Positions 12,931 to 20,404 of a stretch of DNA of 30,992 nucleotides are shown here, one piece after another. Within the stretch, counting starts at the first letter, position 1. Every line of letters starts with the position of its first letter. Where the stretch lies: positions 1-30,992 of IMG/VR virus record IMGVR_UViG_3300047287_000482; one strand, 5' to 3'. The stretch comes from a virus. The notes under the pieces are model-generated. The model ran no database searches and was not told the origin of the DNA. It worked only from the letters and a program-made list of their open reading frames with translations. Position numbers and translations under genes: made by a program.

Positions 12931-13201
12931 CACTCCTCGCCCTGTTCAGGAACTGGTTTACGGCCTTCACTCGGTGGAAGCGGTAGCGGGGCCGGAGTGG
13001 CGTGCCGATGTTCTTGATGGCGTCGCCGTGGATGATGCCCTTGGACATCTGGTAGGTCAGGGCTTTGGTGTCCTTGAGGCCCACCAGGCGACAGAACTCG
13101 GCTGAGGTCACCCAGTCGGCCTCGGGGGCTGGGCCGTGCAGCCGGATGAGCTGTTCCAGGTGGCCCTCGATGTCGTCGAGGCGGCTGAGGATTTCGTCCA
13201 A
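12911..13201 (-). CDS. excisionase-like HTH protein
   Basis: A 96-residue protein starting with TTG at 13201, the only reasonable start. After an N-terminal helical segment (EILSRLDDIEGHLEQLIRL), residues about 29-85 resemble a MerR/excisionase-type winged helix: WVTSAEFCRLVGLKDTKALT (the HTH), then a basic segment with RPRYRFHRVKAVNQFL. It lies directly downstream of the integrase in the same direction (39-base gap), the usual place for a recombination directionality factor. The role of tipping the integrase toward excision is therefore inferred from fold and context. It could instead be a repressor of the lysogeny module. Confidence 0.62.
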   Translation of the reverse strand: MDEILSRLDDIEGHLEQLIRLHGPAPEADWVTSAEFCRLVGLKDTKALTYQMSKGIIHGDAIKNIGTPLRPRYRFHRVKAVNQFLNRARSVKRSAA

Positions 13202-13240
13202 AGTCGGTTCAACCAGATCTGAATAGACCTTAGCGCGACC

Positions 13241-14278
13241 TCAAAGGGTCATGCCCTGCATGGCCCTCTGTATCCGGTCCGCTTCGATCCAGCGCTGGTA
13301 GGTCTGTTGGTGGACTTGCAGGCTGTGTCCCATGAGTCTTGCCCCGAGGTCGGCGGAGACGCCGCGGTCGAGGAGGCGGAGGGCGTAGGCGTGGCGGAGG
13401 TTGTAGGGCTTGATCGTGACGCCGTACCGGTCCAGGGCGTCGTTGAAGGCTTTGGTGATGGTTCGGGTGGCTTGAGGTGGCCGGGGAAGATCGCGGAGCG
13501 CCCAGGTGGTGACCCACGCGCTTGGGCAGGGGGTGACGCGGCGGGAGCCGGTTTTGGTGGCGTCGGCGATTTCGATCCAGTCGCCCTCGGGGAGCCACAC
13601 GAGGTCGGCGCATTCGTGGGGGCGGAGGCCGTAGGCGGCGCACATGCCCCAGGTCCATTTCCAATGGGGGAGGCGGATGGAGCGGAAGGCGGCCTCGATG
13701 GCGGCGTCGGGGGGAATGTCGCGCTCGGTGAGGCGGTCGACGCCGTAGCCGCGGCACGCGGCCAGGAGGGGTTCGTGGTCGAGGCCTAGGGATTTCGCCA
13801 CCTGGGCGAGCAGATTGCCTTGGTCCCGGCGGGAGGCGGAGCCTTCGGGCAGTTTGCGGATGCAGCGGAGCAGGACGGCCTCGGTGATCACCCCCGAGGG
13901 CGGGAGCTTGCGGAGGGCGGGGGCCCATTTCTTCGACCAGGCGGCAGCGCCGCGCTCGGGGGTCTTGAGGTACTTGGAGGCGTGGAGGCGGCGGGCAGCT
14001 TCTTGGAAGTCGGCGACGGTGAGGGCGGCCTGCTGCTCGGGGGCGTCCCAGAGGTCCCAGGAGAAGGTGCCCTTGCGGATCTGGTGCCCGAGCTCGATGG
14101 CCTTGCGTTCGGCCTCCACCACCTCCAGTTCACCGAGGGGGATGCGCTGTTGTTTTCGGCCCGTGCCGTCTCGTAGGGGCAGAGTGGCCACCAGGGAGAA
14201 GGTGCGACCACGCTGCTGGAGGGAGCAGCGAGCTCGGGTCGCTTTGAGGCGGGAGTTGGCGGCTTCCAGCTCGGACAC
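13241..14278 (-). CDS. int: tyrosine integrase
   Basis: A 345-residue tyrosine recombinase. The catalytic domain carries R219 (YGLRPHE), K242 (TKTGSR), R295 (YNLRHAY), H318 (LMGHS) and the nucleophile Y327 (QQTYQRW). The first His of the usual HxxR box is Tyr292, a change tolerated in many integrases. The N-terminal part (about 1-75) would bind arm sites, and about 85-180 is a core-binding helical domain. It starts with GTG at 14278; the first candidate arm-site repeat begins on the same base, so integrase binding could repress its own gene. The attP lies about 130 bases upstream. It should catalyse integration into the host tRNA-Pro(GGG) gene. Confidence 0.93.
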   Translation of the reverse strand: MSELEAANSRLKATRARCSLQQRGRTFSLVATLPLRDGTGRKQQRIPLGELEVVEAERKAIELGHQIRKGTFSWDLWDAPEQQAALTVADFQEAARRLHASKYLKTPERGAAAWSKKWAPALRKLPPSGVITEAVLLRCIRKLPEGSASRRDQGNLLAQVAKSLGLDHEPLLAACRGYGVDRLTERDIPPDAAIEAAFRSIRLPHWKWTWGMCAAYGLRPHECADLVWLPEGDWIEIADATKTGSRRVTPCPSAWVTTWALRDLPRPPQATRTITKAFNDALDRYGVTIKPYNLRHAYALRLLDRGVSADLGARLMGHSLQVHQQTYQRWIEADRIQRAMQGMTL

Positions 14279-14300
14279 CTGGCTTAAACCCTGGCTTAAA
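14278..14300. repeat. left candidate integrase arm sites, tandem pair
   Basis: CCTGGCTTAAA occurs twice as direct repeats 12 bases apart (from 14278 and 14290). The same CCTGGCTTA appears again on the other side of the attP core at 14520-14528. Direct repeats flanking a core are what lambda-type integrases bind with their N-terminal domain. Confidence 0.55.
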
Positions 14301-14310
14301 AGCCTGGTCA

Positions 14311-14334
14311 GGCTAGGTCCAAGCGGGCCTAGCC
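14311..14334. promoter_or_regulatory. inverted repeat upstream of int
   Basis: GGCTAGG (14311-14317) and CCTAGCC (14328-14334) are perfect 7-bp inverted copies with a 10-base centre, placed between the left arm sites and the attP core, in the expected control region of int. Candidate operator or accessory-factor site; no clear promoter boxes were found beside it. Confidence 0.35.
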
Positions 14335-14340
14335 AGCTTG

Positions 14341-14374
14341 AAACAGAAAAGCCGCCTCTAGGTGAGAAGCGGCT
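14341..14374 (-). terminator. terminator downstream of the tRNA-derived core
   Basis: On the minus strand AGCCGC (14374-14369) pairs with GCGGCT (14355-14350) around a 13-base loop and runs into TTTTCTGTTT. It lies 30 bases beyond the 3' end of the tRNA-Pro sequence in the attP core, in the orientation of that tRNA. After integration it would replace the host tRNA's own terminator and also shield int from tRNA transcription. Confidence 0.55.
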
Positions 14375-14404
14375 CAGGGACTGGGGTTACGGGATTTGAT
14401 TGGA

Positions 14405-14451
14405 TCGGAGCGACAGGATTTGAACCTGCGACCCCCACTACCCCAAAGTGG
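14405..14451 (-). other. attP: attP core: 3' half of tRNA-Pro(GGG)
   Basis: Read on the minus strand, these 47 bases are the 3' half of a tRNA-Pro gene: anticodon stem CCACT, loop TTGGGGT with anticodon GGG, closing stem AGTGG, variable region GGGTC, T stem and loop around GGTTCAAATCC, and the 3' acceptor strand CGCTCCG plus discriminator A ending at 14405. There is no D arm or 5' acceptor strand, so it is not a tRNA gene. Together with the adjoining integrase and flanking repeats this is the attP core; insertion would rebuild the host tRNA. Confidence 0.9.
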
Positions 14452-14483
14452 ATGTGTGACCCTAAGAAGGGCCGCTGAGACTG

Positions 14484-14531
14484 ATCTAAGCCTTCCGGGC
14501 GGCGCTGATATGGAGTAATCCTGGCTTAGAT
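14484..14531. repeat. right candidate integrase arm sites, inverted pair
   Basis: ATCTAAGCC (14484-14492) and GGCTTAGAT (14523-14531) are perfect 9-bp inverted copies, 30 bases apart. Both contain the GGCTTA hexamer of the left tandem repeats. The rest of 14452-14566 shows no gene. Confidence 0.5.
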
Positions 14532-14566
14532 GGCTGCCTAATCTGGGTGCAGTCTTGGGTTCTGAG

Positions 14567-14938
14567 ATGGCCACCACCAGACGGCGTTTTGAGGTCAACC
14601 AGTCGGAAGAGCCTGATGAAACTCTCCATCAGCTGGAGAGTCAGATCGTCATGGGGGAGGAGCTGGTCGAGGAGTATCACCAGGAAGTCGTTCCTGAGCC
14701 CGAGGAGGAGGAGGAGGAGCGCCCTCACGAGCCGGAGGCGCCGGCCGCTTACCTACTGGCCCTGCCCGGGGCGCTGCTCCGCAAGCAGGACGGGACCACC
14801 GAGGCCGTGGAGGCGGGGACGCTGCTGTCGACCTCGGGGTGGGTGCCGCTTGGGGAGGGCCTGGTGGCCGTCAACCTCGGGGACCGGGGGAAATGGACGG
14901 TGCTGGTCAGTGAGTGGGTCGTTTATTTCAAAGGGTGA
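14567..14938 (+). CDS. acidic hypothetical protein next to attP
   Basis: A 123-residue protein, not recognised. ATG 14567 is preferred over an in-frame TTG four codons earlier. The N-terminal half is highly acidic with a Glu run (EEEEEE near residue 50) and probably unstructured. The C-terminal 55 residues look like a small beta domain (ALLRKQDGTTEAVEAGTLL, then LVAVNLGDRGKWTVLVSEW). No signal peptide or membrane segment. It is followed 5 bases later by the peptidase gene, so the two form one short rightward unit placed between attP and the convergent tail operon, a common site for accessory genes. Confidence 0.65.
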   Translation: MATTRRRFEVNQSEEPDETLHQLESQIVMGEELVEEYHQEVVPEPEEEEEERPHEPEAPAAYLLALPGALLRKQDGTTEAVEAGTLLSTSGWVPLGEGLVAVNLGDRGKWTVLVSEWVVYFKG

Positions 14939-14943
14939 AGGAA

Positions 14944-15648
14944 ATGACAGACAGCAAAGTGACGATATCGGGGGACAAGTGGTTGGATGTATTCCGCTAC
15001 TTCAAAGGGGAGCCGCAGCAAGTTGAAGGAGCGAAGCTCCTGTATGCGGAGCTGTTGAAGGCTGAGCATGCAGTTCTCTCTACAGAGCACCCGTGGTTTG
15101 TGAAGTATACGGAGGTGCAGAAGCCGAAGAGTGTGCTGCTGAAGGTTCCGTATCAGAGTCAGTTGGACAATAGTTCAGGAACGGGCTATCGCGAGTGTTT
15201 CTCCTCTACTTGCGCGATGATCGCGATGTACTGGAAGAAGATTGCGAATGATGATGCTTACAACAGGATTCGGGCGAAGTACGGGGATTCGACCTCGGGG
15301 GAGGCGCAGCTGGCGGCGTTGAGGTCGCTCGGGCTGAAGGCAGAGTTCAGGACCGACGGAACGCCGGAGGTGTTGGAGGCGGAGTTGGCCGCCGGCAGGC
15401 CCGTGGGGGTGGGGTGGCTGCACAAGGGTTCCGTGGCCTCGCCCTCGGGGGGTGGGCATTGGACCTGCCTGATCGGGGCGACCGACGCTGCCTGGATCAT
15501 GAATGATCCGAATGGGGAGGCCCTTCTGGTTCAGGGTGGGTACACCCAGAACACGAACGGGGCAGGGGTGGTGTATTCGAGGGCGAACTGGAACCCGCGG
15601 TGGATGCCTGGGGGCAGTGGGGGCTGGTATCTGACGGCGCGGCCGTAG
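14944..15648 (+). CDS. C39-like cysteine peptidase, possible lysin
   Basis: A 234-residue protein with a papain-like Peptidase_C39_2-type domain from residue 67 on. LKVPYQSQLDN (66-76) supplies the oxyanion Gln, GYRECFSSTCAMI (81-93) the nucleophile (C85 most likely, C90 alternative), GGGHWTCLIG (169-178) the His (H172) and WIMNDPNGE (184-192) the third polar residue. Residues 1-60 are a separate helical segment. ATG 14944 has AAGGA close upstream. There is no signal peptide. Phage C39-like proteins are often annotated as cell-wall hydrolases, and no other endolysin is visible here, so a lysis role is plausible but unproven. Its stop abuts the convergent stop at 15649. Confidence 0.72.
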   Translation: MTDSKVTISGDKWLDVFRYFKGEPQQVEGAKLLYAELLKAEHAVLSTEHPWFVKYTEVQKPKSVLLKVPYQSQLDNSSGTGYRECFSSTCAMIAMYWKKIANDDAYNRIRAKYGDSTSGEAQLAALRSLGLKAEFRTDGTPEVLEAELAAGRPVGVGWLHKGSVASPSGGGHWTCLIGATDAAWIMNDPNGEALLVQGGYTQNTNGAGVVYSRANWNPRWMPGGSGGWYLTARP

Positions 15649-15957
15649 TCAGGGCTGGCGGCGCTTGAAGCGGCCGGATTCGTCTCGGTCGCCGGTGGTG
15701 CTTGCCCCGGGGCCGTTCTCGGGGCGGAGCGCCGGGTTGTAGGTGTTCCAGCCGAGGGAGAAGCCGCCGCGACCGGCGGCGCCGACGCCCATGATCGGGA
15801 GGGCTGTCATCCAGCACTGGTTCATCGAGTCGGGGCCCCGGTTGGAGAGGCGGCAGTCGAGAAGGTAGATGGTGCCGATGACCAGGGCCATGCTGCTGGC
15901 GGTCTTGAAGACGGCGGCGCCGCTACCGATGGCCCCGAGGACGGTGGTGAGCTTCAT
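15649..15957 (-). CDS. small membrane-associated hypothetical protein
   Basis: A 102-residue protein, the last gene of the leftward tail operon. Residues about 5-33 (AVFKTASSMALVIGTIYLL) can span a membrane; a second, weaker hydrophobic stretch follows (WMTALPIMGVGAAG). The C-terminus is basic and polar (STTGDRDESGRFKRRQP). One or two membrane segments at the end of a late operon would suit a holin or spanin-like lysis protein, but the sequence does not establish this. It begins 15 bases after the stop of the giant adhesin and ends flush against the convergent peptidase gene, with no terminator between them. Confidence 0.6.
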   Translation of the reverse strand: MKLTTVLGAIGSGAAVFKTASSMALVIGTIYLLDCRLSNRGPDSMNQCWMTALPIMGVGAAGRGGFSLGWNTYNPALRPENGPGASTTGDRDESGRFKRRQP

Positions 15958-15972
15958 GGGAGGAGGGAAGGA

Positions 15973-18900
15973 TCAGGACTCAGGCATGGCCATTGCGCCC
16001 TCCACGATGTCCGCCACTTCCTGGGTTGTGGAGGCGTTGGCGAGACGCGCCAGCTCTGGGGCAAGCTCGGTGCGTGTAGCGCCTGCGATTTCCTCCGGTG
16101 TTGGAACTGACGGAGCATTGACGAGGGTGTCGATCGTCCCTCCAGTCACCTCTTTAGTGGTGGTGCTCCACACCTCGGCCGCGATCTCCTCTGGCGTCGG
16201 AACGTCCGGCGCGTTGATGAGGTTGGTGACTGTTGCGAGGGTGCCGTCTGGCGCCAACCTGCTGCTGATGGTGGCGTCAATGCGGCCCAACTCGGTCGCC
16301 AGCTCTGATCGCACGGCGCTGGCGTTCTGGGCGCCTGTCGGCGGTGTGGTGTAGGCACTAGCCGCTAGGCGCGTGGCCAAGGTGCCTCCAGAGCGCTCCA
16401 AGTCGGCGCGGATCGCGGCCACCAGGGCCACCTGATCGATGTTCTGGTTGCCGATGGCGTTGACGATCGCGTTGAGGATCGCCTGCCCGTCGTTCTCGTT
16501 GAGGATGCCAGCCTGGACGGCGGTAGCGATGGCGGTGCGCTCGGCCTCGGTGAGGCTGTAACCCGTCTTGTCGGCGGCGGCCCAGACGGTTGCCGTGATC
16601 GTGGCGGCGGTTGGAGGCGTGGTGTAACTGTTGCTGGCAAGCCTGGTCGAAGTGGCCACGTCAATCCGGCCCAGCTCGGTATTGAGTTCGGTGCGGACTT
16701 GGCTGGCGATCTGGGCAGCGCTGGGAGCGTTGGTCAGGGTGTCGACCGTCCCGCCCGTGATGGTTCTGCCGCTGGCGTAGGTCCAAACCGCAGCGGCTAT
16801 TGTGGAGCTGTTGTCGATTGCGGTGGTCAGCGTCCTGGTTGCAGCGTTCCACACCGCAGCCGCCACGGTGCTGGCGCTGGGAACGTTGCTGGCCGTGTCG
16901 ACTGTCCCACCAGTCACGGTGCGAGTAGCAGCCGCCCACACGGCTGTGGCGATGTCGCTGGTGGTGTAGGCCACAGCGGTGAGCGTGCGCGTGGCGTTGG
17001 CCCAAACCGCCGTGGCGATGCTGCTGGCGCTGGGCGGGGCGGTATAGCCAGAGCTGGCCAGCCGGCTGCTCATGGTGGCGTCCAGGTTGTCTAGGTTCCC
17101 GGCACGGCCGCTGGTGAGCCTGCCCAGGAGCGTCGTCGTTCCGCTGGTGTCTCCGCCTGCGTACGTCGATCGGCTGGATACCGCGGCGTCAAGGTTGTCG
17201 AGGTTTTCAGCCCTGGTGCTGGTCAGGCGAGACAGCAGGGTGGTGGTGCCGGAGGTGTCGCCACCGGCGTAGGTGCTGCGGGAAGACACCGTGGCGTCGA
17301 TCCGGCCCAGCTCGGTGCTGAGTTCCGTGCGAACAGCGCTGGCATTGGTGGCCGCACTCGGGGGCGCCGTGTAGCTACTGGCTGCTAGGCGCGAATTGAC
17401 GTTGTTGTTGATTGTCGTCTGGCCGCTGCTCAGTGATGAGAGTTGCGTGTCAAGGTTGGCGTTGGCTAGGCCGACAGCTGAACGGATGTCGGCAGCGGCG
17501 ATCGTGACGGAGCCGGTGGTGGCATCAACAGGCACACCCAACAGAACAGAAGCAGCCGGCGGAACCGCACAAGTGCCTGTATAGCTATTATTAGGGCCGT
17601 ACTGAATACCACTGCGTACATTGGCCGCAGAAGGGTAGCTAGATGTATACGCAGCCGACGAATACAGAGCTAAAACAGGCATGCCGCCTGGACCAGGAAC
17701 GCCATCTTGCCCCCTTTCCCGTTGCGTCCATGACACGCTTCCTGGGCTGGTGTAATCAAACGACATGCTTAGGGCGATGCAGGGGTTAGCGCCCCCAATT
17801 CCAACCATAGCACAGGACAATACGGTTATTTGACTTACAGAACCTGGGCCAATCGCAGAAACCTGATCAGCCCAGGCATAACCGTAGCACACAAGTAGAC
17901 CGTTGGAATTGTTAACGGCTCCGTAGCCTGTTGCTGAGAAGACATTGGTTGCGCGAACTATTCCTGAAGCATTGTTCACAACACCATAAGAATCAGAAAC
18001 AGAGCCACCTGTTACATTACTGCTGATCACGATTGTTCCAGCTGCCCCGTTGTAGGCTCCGTGAGAGGCGCTGCCAGATCCACCAGCAACCCCCGATACG
18101 TTTACGGTTGCTGTCGAGGAGTTGTAAACGCCGAAAGTGTTTGCTGCAGACCCGCCGTAGACATTGGCTATTTGCACCGATCCCGAAGCTGCGTTTTGGT
18201 TGAATCCATAGGCATTAGCGATGGAACCGCCGTATACATTACCGCTAGCTGTTACTGCTGGAGTGGCTGTTGAAGTATTATAGATTCCGCATGTTGCGCT
18301 ACTTGTTCCTCCATAGATTGCATAGTTAATAGTGACAGTGCCGGTTCCGCTATTAAATACGCCATGGTTAGAGGCTTGTGTTGTTCCCCCTTTCAACGTG
18401 CTCCCTCCTATGTCTATCAGGTCAATAAGTCCAATGTTATTTATACCGTAACAGGCTCCACCCGACCCCGATCCACCGGTAACACTTCCTTGTATCAGTG
18501 CTATGCCTGCGTTATAGACGCCATAAGCGTTATTAACAGAAGTGCCGGTTCCGCCAAAAACATCACCAAGTGCCCATAAGGTTCCGGTGCTAGAATTCCA
18601 GATGCCTGAAGTTGAAGTATTGCTGCCACCACGTATATTTCCTGTAACTTGTATATTCCCGTTGTTGTAGATAGCGTGACAAGCGCCGCCGGAACCAGAT
18701 CCGCCATTGCAGGCGCCTTGGATGTTTCCGCTTACTGTAGATTGGCATAACAAACCGTAAGCGTTGTTCACACTCGTGCCCACCCCACCGTTAATGGTGC
18801 CCACAATCGTAACATTGCTTGAAGCACTGATGCCGTGACTGCTGTTACTTGATCCTCCGGTAACAGTTCCCGTAACTTGAATGGCACCGAGACTGCTGAC

Positions 18901-19398
18901 ACCGTAAGAGTTTCCAGTTGATCCGCTACCCCCTGTGATGTTTCCGGTTACGATTAGAGTTCCTAACGCGCTATTTAGTACGCCATAGTTATGGTATACT
19001 GAAGTGCCGCCGCCGCCGATAATGTTGCCTGTGACATAGAGTGTGCCGCTTCCCCTGTTATTAACGCATGATGTAGTATTTGTACTGAGCCCAGTTATAG
19101 GTCCGGCAATGGTAAAAGACTGACCAGCGCTAAGGTCCGAAAAGAAAACAGTTGTTGTTCCACCGACTACGCCACCGCTGGTCAGCGTAAGGGTAACGCC
19201 ATTCACGGCGTTAAAGCTACCGCCCGCCGTTACACCAGTTGTTGCAGCATTGCGGATACTATAGACACTTGTGGTGTAATCGCAGTTAATTGTAAAAGTG
19301 TTGCTATACACATCATCGATAGAAGCCGGCATCGCGCCGGTACTCCAGACCGTTGGATCGCTCCAGTTTCCAGATTTAAGAGCGCGTACGACAGCCAT
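15973..19398 (-). CDS. giant beta-solenoid tail adhesin
   Basis: A 1141-residue fibre-like protein. Residues 1-100 form an N-terminal cap (SGNWSDPTVWSTGAMP, common at the start of phage and surface beta-helix proteins). Residues about 100-490 are some 14 degenerate rungs of the type VTGNIxGGSGSxxxxYGVxN, a right-handed beta-solenoid. A short collagen-like GVPGPGG lies near 560. From about 620 to the end come stalk repeats: AxTVWxAATRTLT, VRTELxTELGRID and two near-identical 36-residue units. GAGGTG precedes the ATG at 19398. The solenoid part has about 50% GC against 62-65% for the stalk, so the receptor-facing part looks recently exchanged. Host recognition is inferred. Confidence 0.8.
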   Translation of the reverse strand: MAVVRALKSGNWSDPTVWSTGAMPASIDDVYSNTFTINCDYTTSVYSIRNAATTGVTAGGSFNAVNGVTLTLTSGGVVGGTTTVFFSDLSAGQSFTIAGPITGLSTNTTSCVNNRGSGTLYVTGNIIGGGGTSVYHNYGVLNSALGTLIVTGNITGGSGSTGNSYGVSSLGAIQVTGTVTGGSSNSSHGISASSNVTIVGTINGGVGTSVNNAYGLLCQSTVSGNIQGACNGGSGSGGACHAIYNNGNIQVTGNIRGGSNTSTSGIWNSSTGTLWALGDVFGGTGTSVNNAYGVYNAGIALIQGSVTGGSGSGGACYGINNIGLIDLIDIGGSTLKGGTTQASNHGVFNSGTGTVTINYAIYGGTSSATCGIYNTSTATPAVTASGNVYGGSIANAYGFNQNAASGSVQIANVYGGSAANTFGVYNSSTATVNVSGVAGGSGSASHGAYNGAAGTIVISSNVTGGSVSDSYGVVNNASGIVRATNVFSATGYGAVNNSNGLLVCYGYAWADQVSAIGPGSVSQITVLSCAMVGIGGANPCIALSMSFDYTSPGSVSWTQRERGQDGVPGPGGMPVLALYSSAAYTSSYPSAANVRSGIQYGPNNSYTGTCAVPPAASVLLGVPVDATTGSVTIAAADIRSAVGLANANLDTQLSSLSSGQTTINNNVNSRLAASSYTAPPSAATNASAVRTELSTELGRIDATVSSRSTYAGGDTSGTTTLLSRLTSTRAENLDNLDAAVSSRSTYAGGDTSGTTTLLGRLTSGRAGNLDNLDATMSSRLASSGYTAPPSASSIATAVWANATRTLTAVAYTTSDIATAVWAAATRTVTGGTVDTASNVPSASTVAAAVWNAATRTLTTAIDNSSTIAAAVWTYASGRTITGGTVDTLTNAPSAAQIASQVRTELNTELGRIDVATSTRLASNSYTTPPTAATITATVWAAADKTGYSLTEAERTAIATAVQAGILNENDGQAILNAIVNAIGNQNIDQVALVAAIRADLERSGGTLATRLAASAYTTPPTGAQNASAVRSELATELGRIDATISSRLAPDGTLATVTNLINAPDVPTPEEIAAEVWSTTTKEVTGGTIDTLVNAPSVPTPEEIAGATRTELAPELARLANASTTQEVADIVEGAMAMPES
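17077..17292 (-). repeat. two tandem 108-base units in adhesin stalk
   Basis: Two consecutive 36-codon units encode almost the same sequence (VSSRSTYAGGDTSGTTTLL, then LTSxRAxNLDNLDA). Their DNA differs at many third positions although the protein is kept, which points to an old duplication under protein-level selection rather than a recent one. A third, broken unit follows (TMSSRL). Confidence 0.75.
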
Positions 19399-19406
19399 AA
19401 TTCACC

Positions 19407-19694
19407 TCAAAGCCCCTTAATGTTGATGTACTTCTGTATTGCAGTCGAGATTTCGTTTAGGCAGCTTTTTGTGGCTTCGTCATTCTCTTGCGTGACATCA
19501 GCAAAAACGATGGGGGTCGCTTGATCGTCCAATGATGCAATTCCTTCATTATCGTCGGCATAGGGAGTAAGACGGATGGCTGCGGCTATGCCGACGCTAT
19601 CCTCTCGCCAGACAGGACTGAAAGCCATGTTGATGGCGAGCTTGTCGTAGGTGCGACCGTTCTGAAGGATGGGTTTGGTACTAATCAGTGCCAT
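19407..19694 (-). CDS. small hypothetical tail-region protein
   Basis: A 95-residue protein starting at ATG 19694; the long frame upstream of it is a shadow of the neighbouring genes. It reads LISTKPILQNGRTYDKLAI, then a beta-rich middle and an acidic helical end (EISTAIQKYINIKGL). Proteins of this kind, short and beginning with a request for a named input, recur in phage tail-fibre regions, but no family is recognised with certainty. It lies 5 bases downstream of the next gene in the operon, and its stop overlaps the Shine-Dalgarno of the adhesin, implying coupled translation. Confidence 0.7.
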   Translation of the reverse strand: MALISTKPILQNGRTYDKLAINMAFSPVWREDSVGIAAAIRLTPYADDNEGIASLDDQATPIVFADVTQENDEATKSCLNEISTAIQKYINIKGL

Positions 19695-19699
19695 GGTTG

Positions 19700-20035
19700 T
19701 CAGTTGTAGGTGTAGGAAACGCGGCCGGTCCAGGTGACAGCCGTCGCCGTGGTCCTGCTGGTGCGCACCCCGGCGGCGCTGTAGGTCGTGCGGGTGATGC
19801 TCCAGCTTTCCGATGACTCGGGGGTGCCGTAGGAAGCACGGCCTACATAGACCGTGCCGGCGGTTGAAGCGTCGACTCGAATAGCGGCGGTGGGTTGCTG
19901 AAGGAGCGGCGCGTTGAGCTCCACAACCACCGGGATGGTCGGTGCGTTCAGAATGAGCTCTGGGGTGGGACCTTCCTGGAGCTCGATCGAGACTTGGACG
20001 GCCTCGGGGGTGACGATCTCTACTTGGTTGCTCAT
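19700..20035 (-). CDS. hypothetical structural protein
   Basis: A 111-residue, beta-rich protein. The N-terminal half is acidic with repeated short strands (VEIVTPEAVQVSIELQEG); the C-terminal half is Ser/Thr/Tyr-rich and aromatic (SESWSITRTTY, WTGRVSYTYN), as in virion surface proteins. Its ATG overlaps the stop of the gene before it (ATGA), so the two are translationally coupled. Placement among the tail genes suggests a small tail or fibre accessory protein; no family is recognised. Confidence 0.68.
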   Translation of the reverse strand: MSNQVEIVTPEAVQVSIELQEGPTPELILNAPTIPVVVELNAPLLQQPTAAIRVDASTAGTVYVGRASYGTPESSESWSITRTTYSAAGVRTSRTTATAVTWTGRVSYTYN

Positions 20036-20382
20036 GCGACGTCATCCGTGAGTCCGCAGTCCAAGGTGGCGGGGCCTTCCAGCCAGTAGTCGCCGTCACC
20101 CCCGGGCTCGATGACGAGCATGTCCCAGAAACCGCGACGGGTGATCGATCGAGTCTGGGCGCGGGTGAGTTTGAGCTTGATCTGCCCGAGTACACGGTTG
20201 ACGTAAATGACTGAGATGTCGACGAGCTTTTCTGTACGGAGTTCGTCTTTCCAGACTTGTGCTAATACGGTGTAGCCCGTGAGGTTGACTGCAACTCCGC
20301 CTGCTTTCAATGTCATCGGCTCCTCAAGCGTTGCACGCTGAGGAATGCGAAGTTCGTAGCTGGCGGGAGAGATTCGGGCCAC
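20032..20382 (-). CDS. BppU-like N-terminal-domain structural protein
   Basis: A 116-residue protein starting with GTG at 20382. The pattern RATLEEPMTLKAGGVAVNLTGYTVLAQVW, seen across residues about 16-46, followed by a long strand-rich region and FWDMLVIEPGG, resembles the Ig-like N-terminal domain of phage baseplate or fibre-anchor proteins (BppU/DUF2479 type), which commonly read LTGYT-x-AQVR. The GTG is kept because an internal ATG at 20316 would cut this domain. It is probably a virion attachment module for fibres. Next to it lies the membrane coiled-coil gene (22-base gap). Confidence 0.65.
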   Translation of the reverse strand: MARISPASYELRIPQRATLEEPMTLKAGGVAVNLTGYTVLAQVWKDELRTEKLVDISVIYVNRVLGQIKLKLTRAQTRSITRRGFWDMLVIEPGGDGDYWLEGPATLDCGLTDDVA

Positions 20383-20404
20383 GGGAGGGATGCTCTAGGC
20401 CACT

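Noticed and set aside
14396-14480. A possible tRNA-Pro gene
   Set aside because: Only the anticodon arm, T arm and 3' acceptor strand are present. Upstream of 14451 (on the minus strand) there is no D arm or matching 5' acceptor strand, so this is an attachment site and not a functional tRNA.
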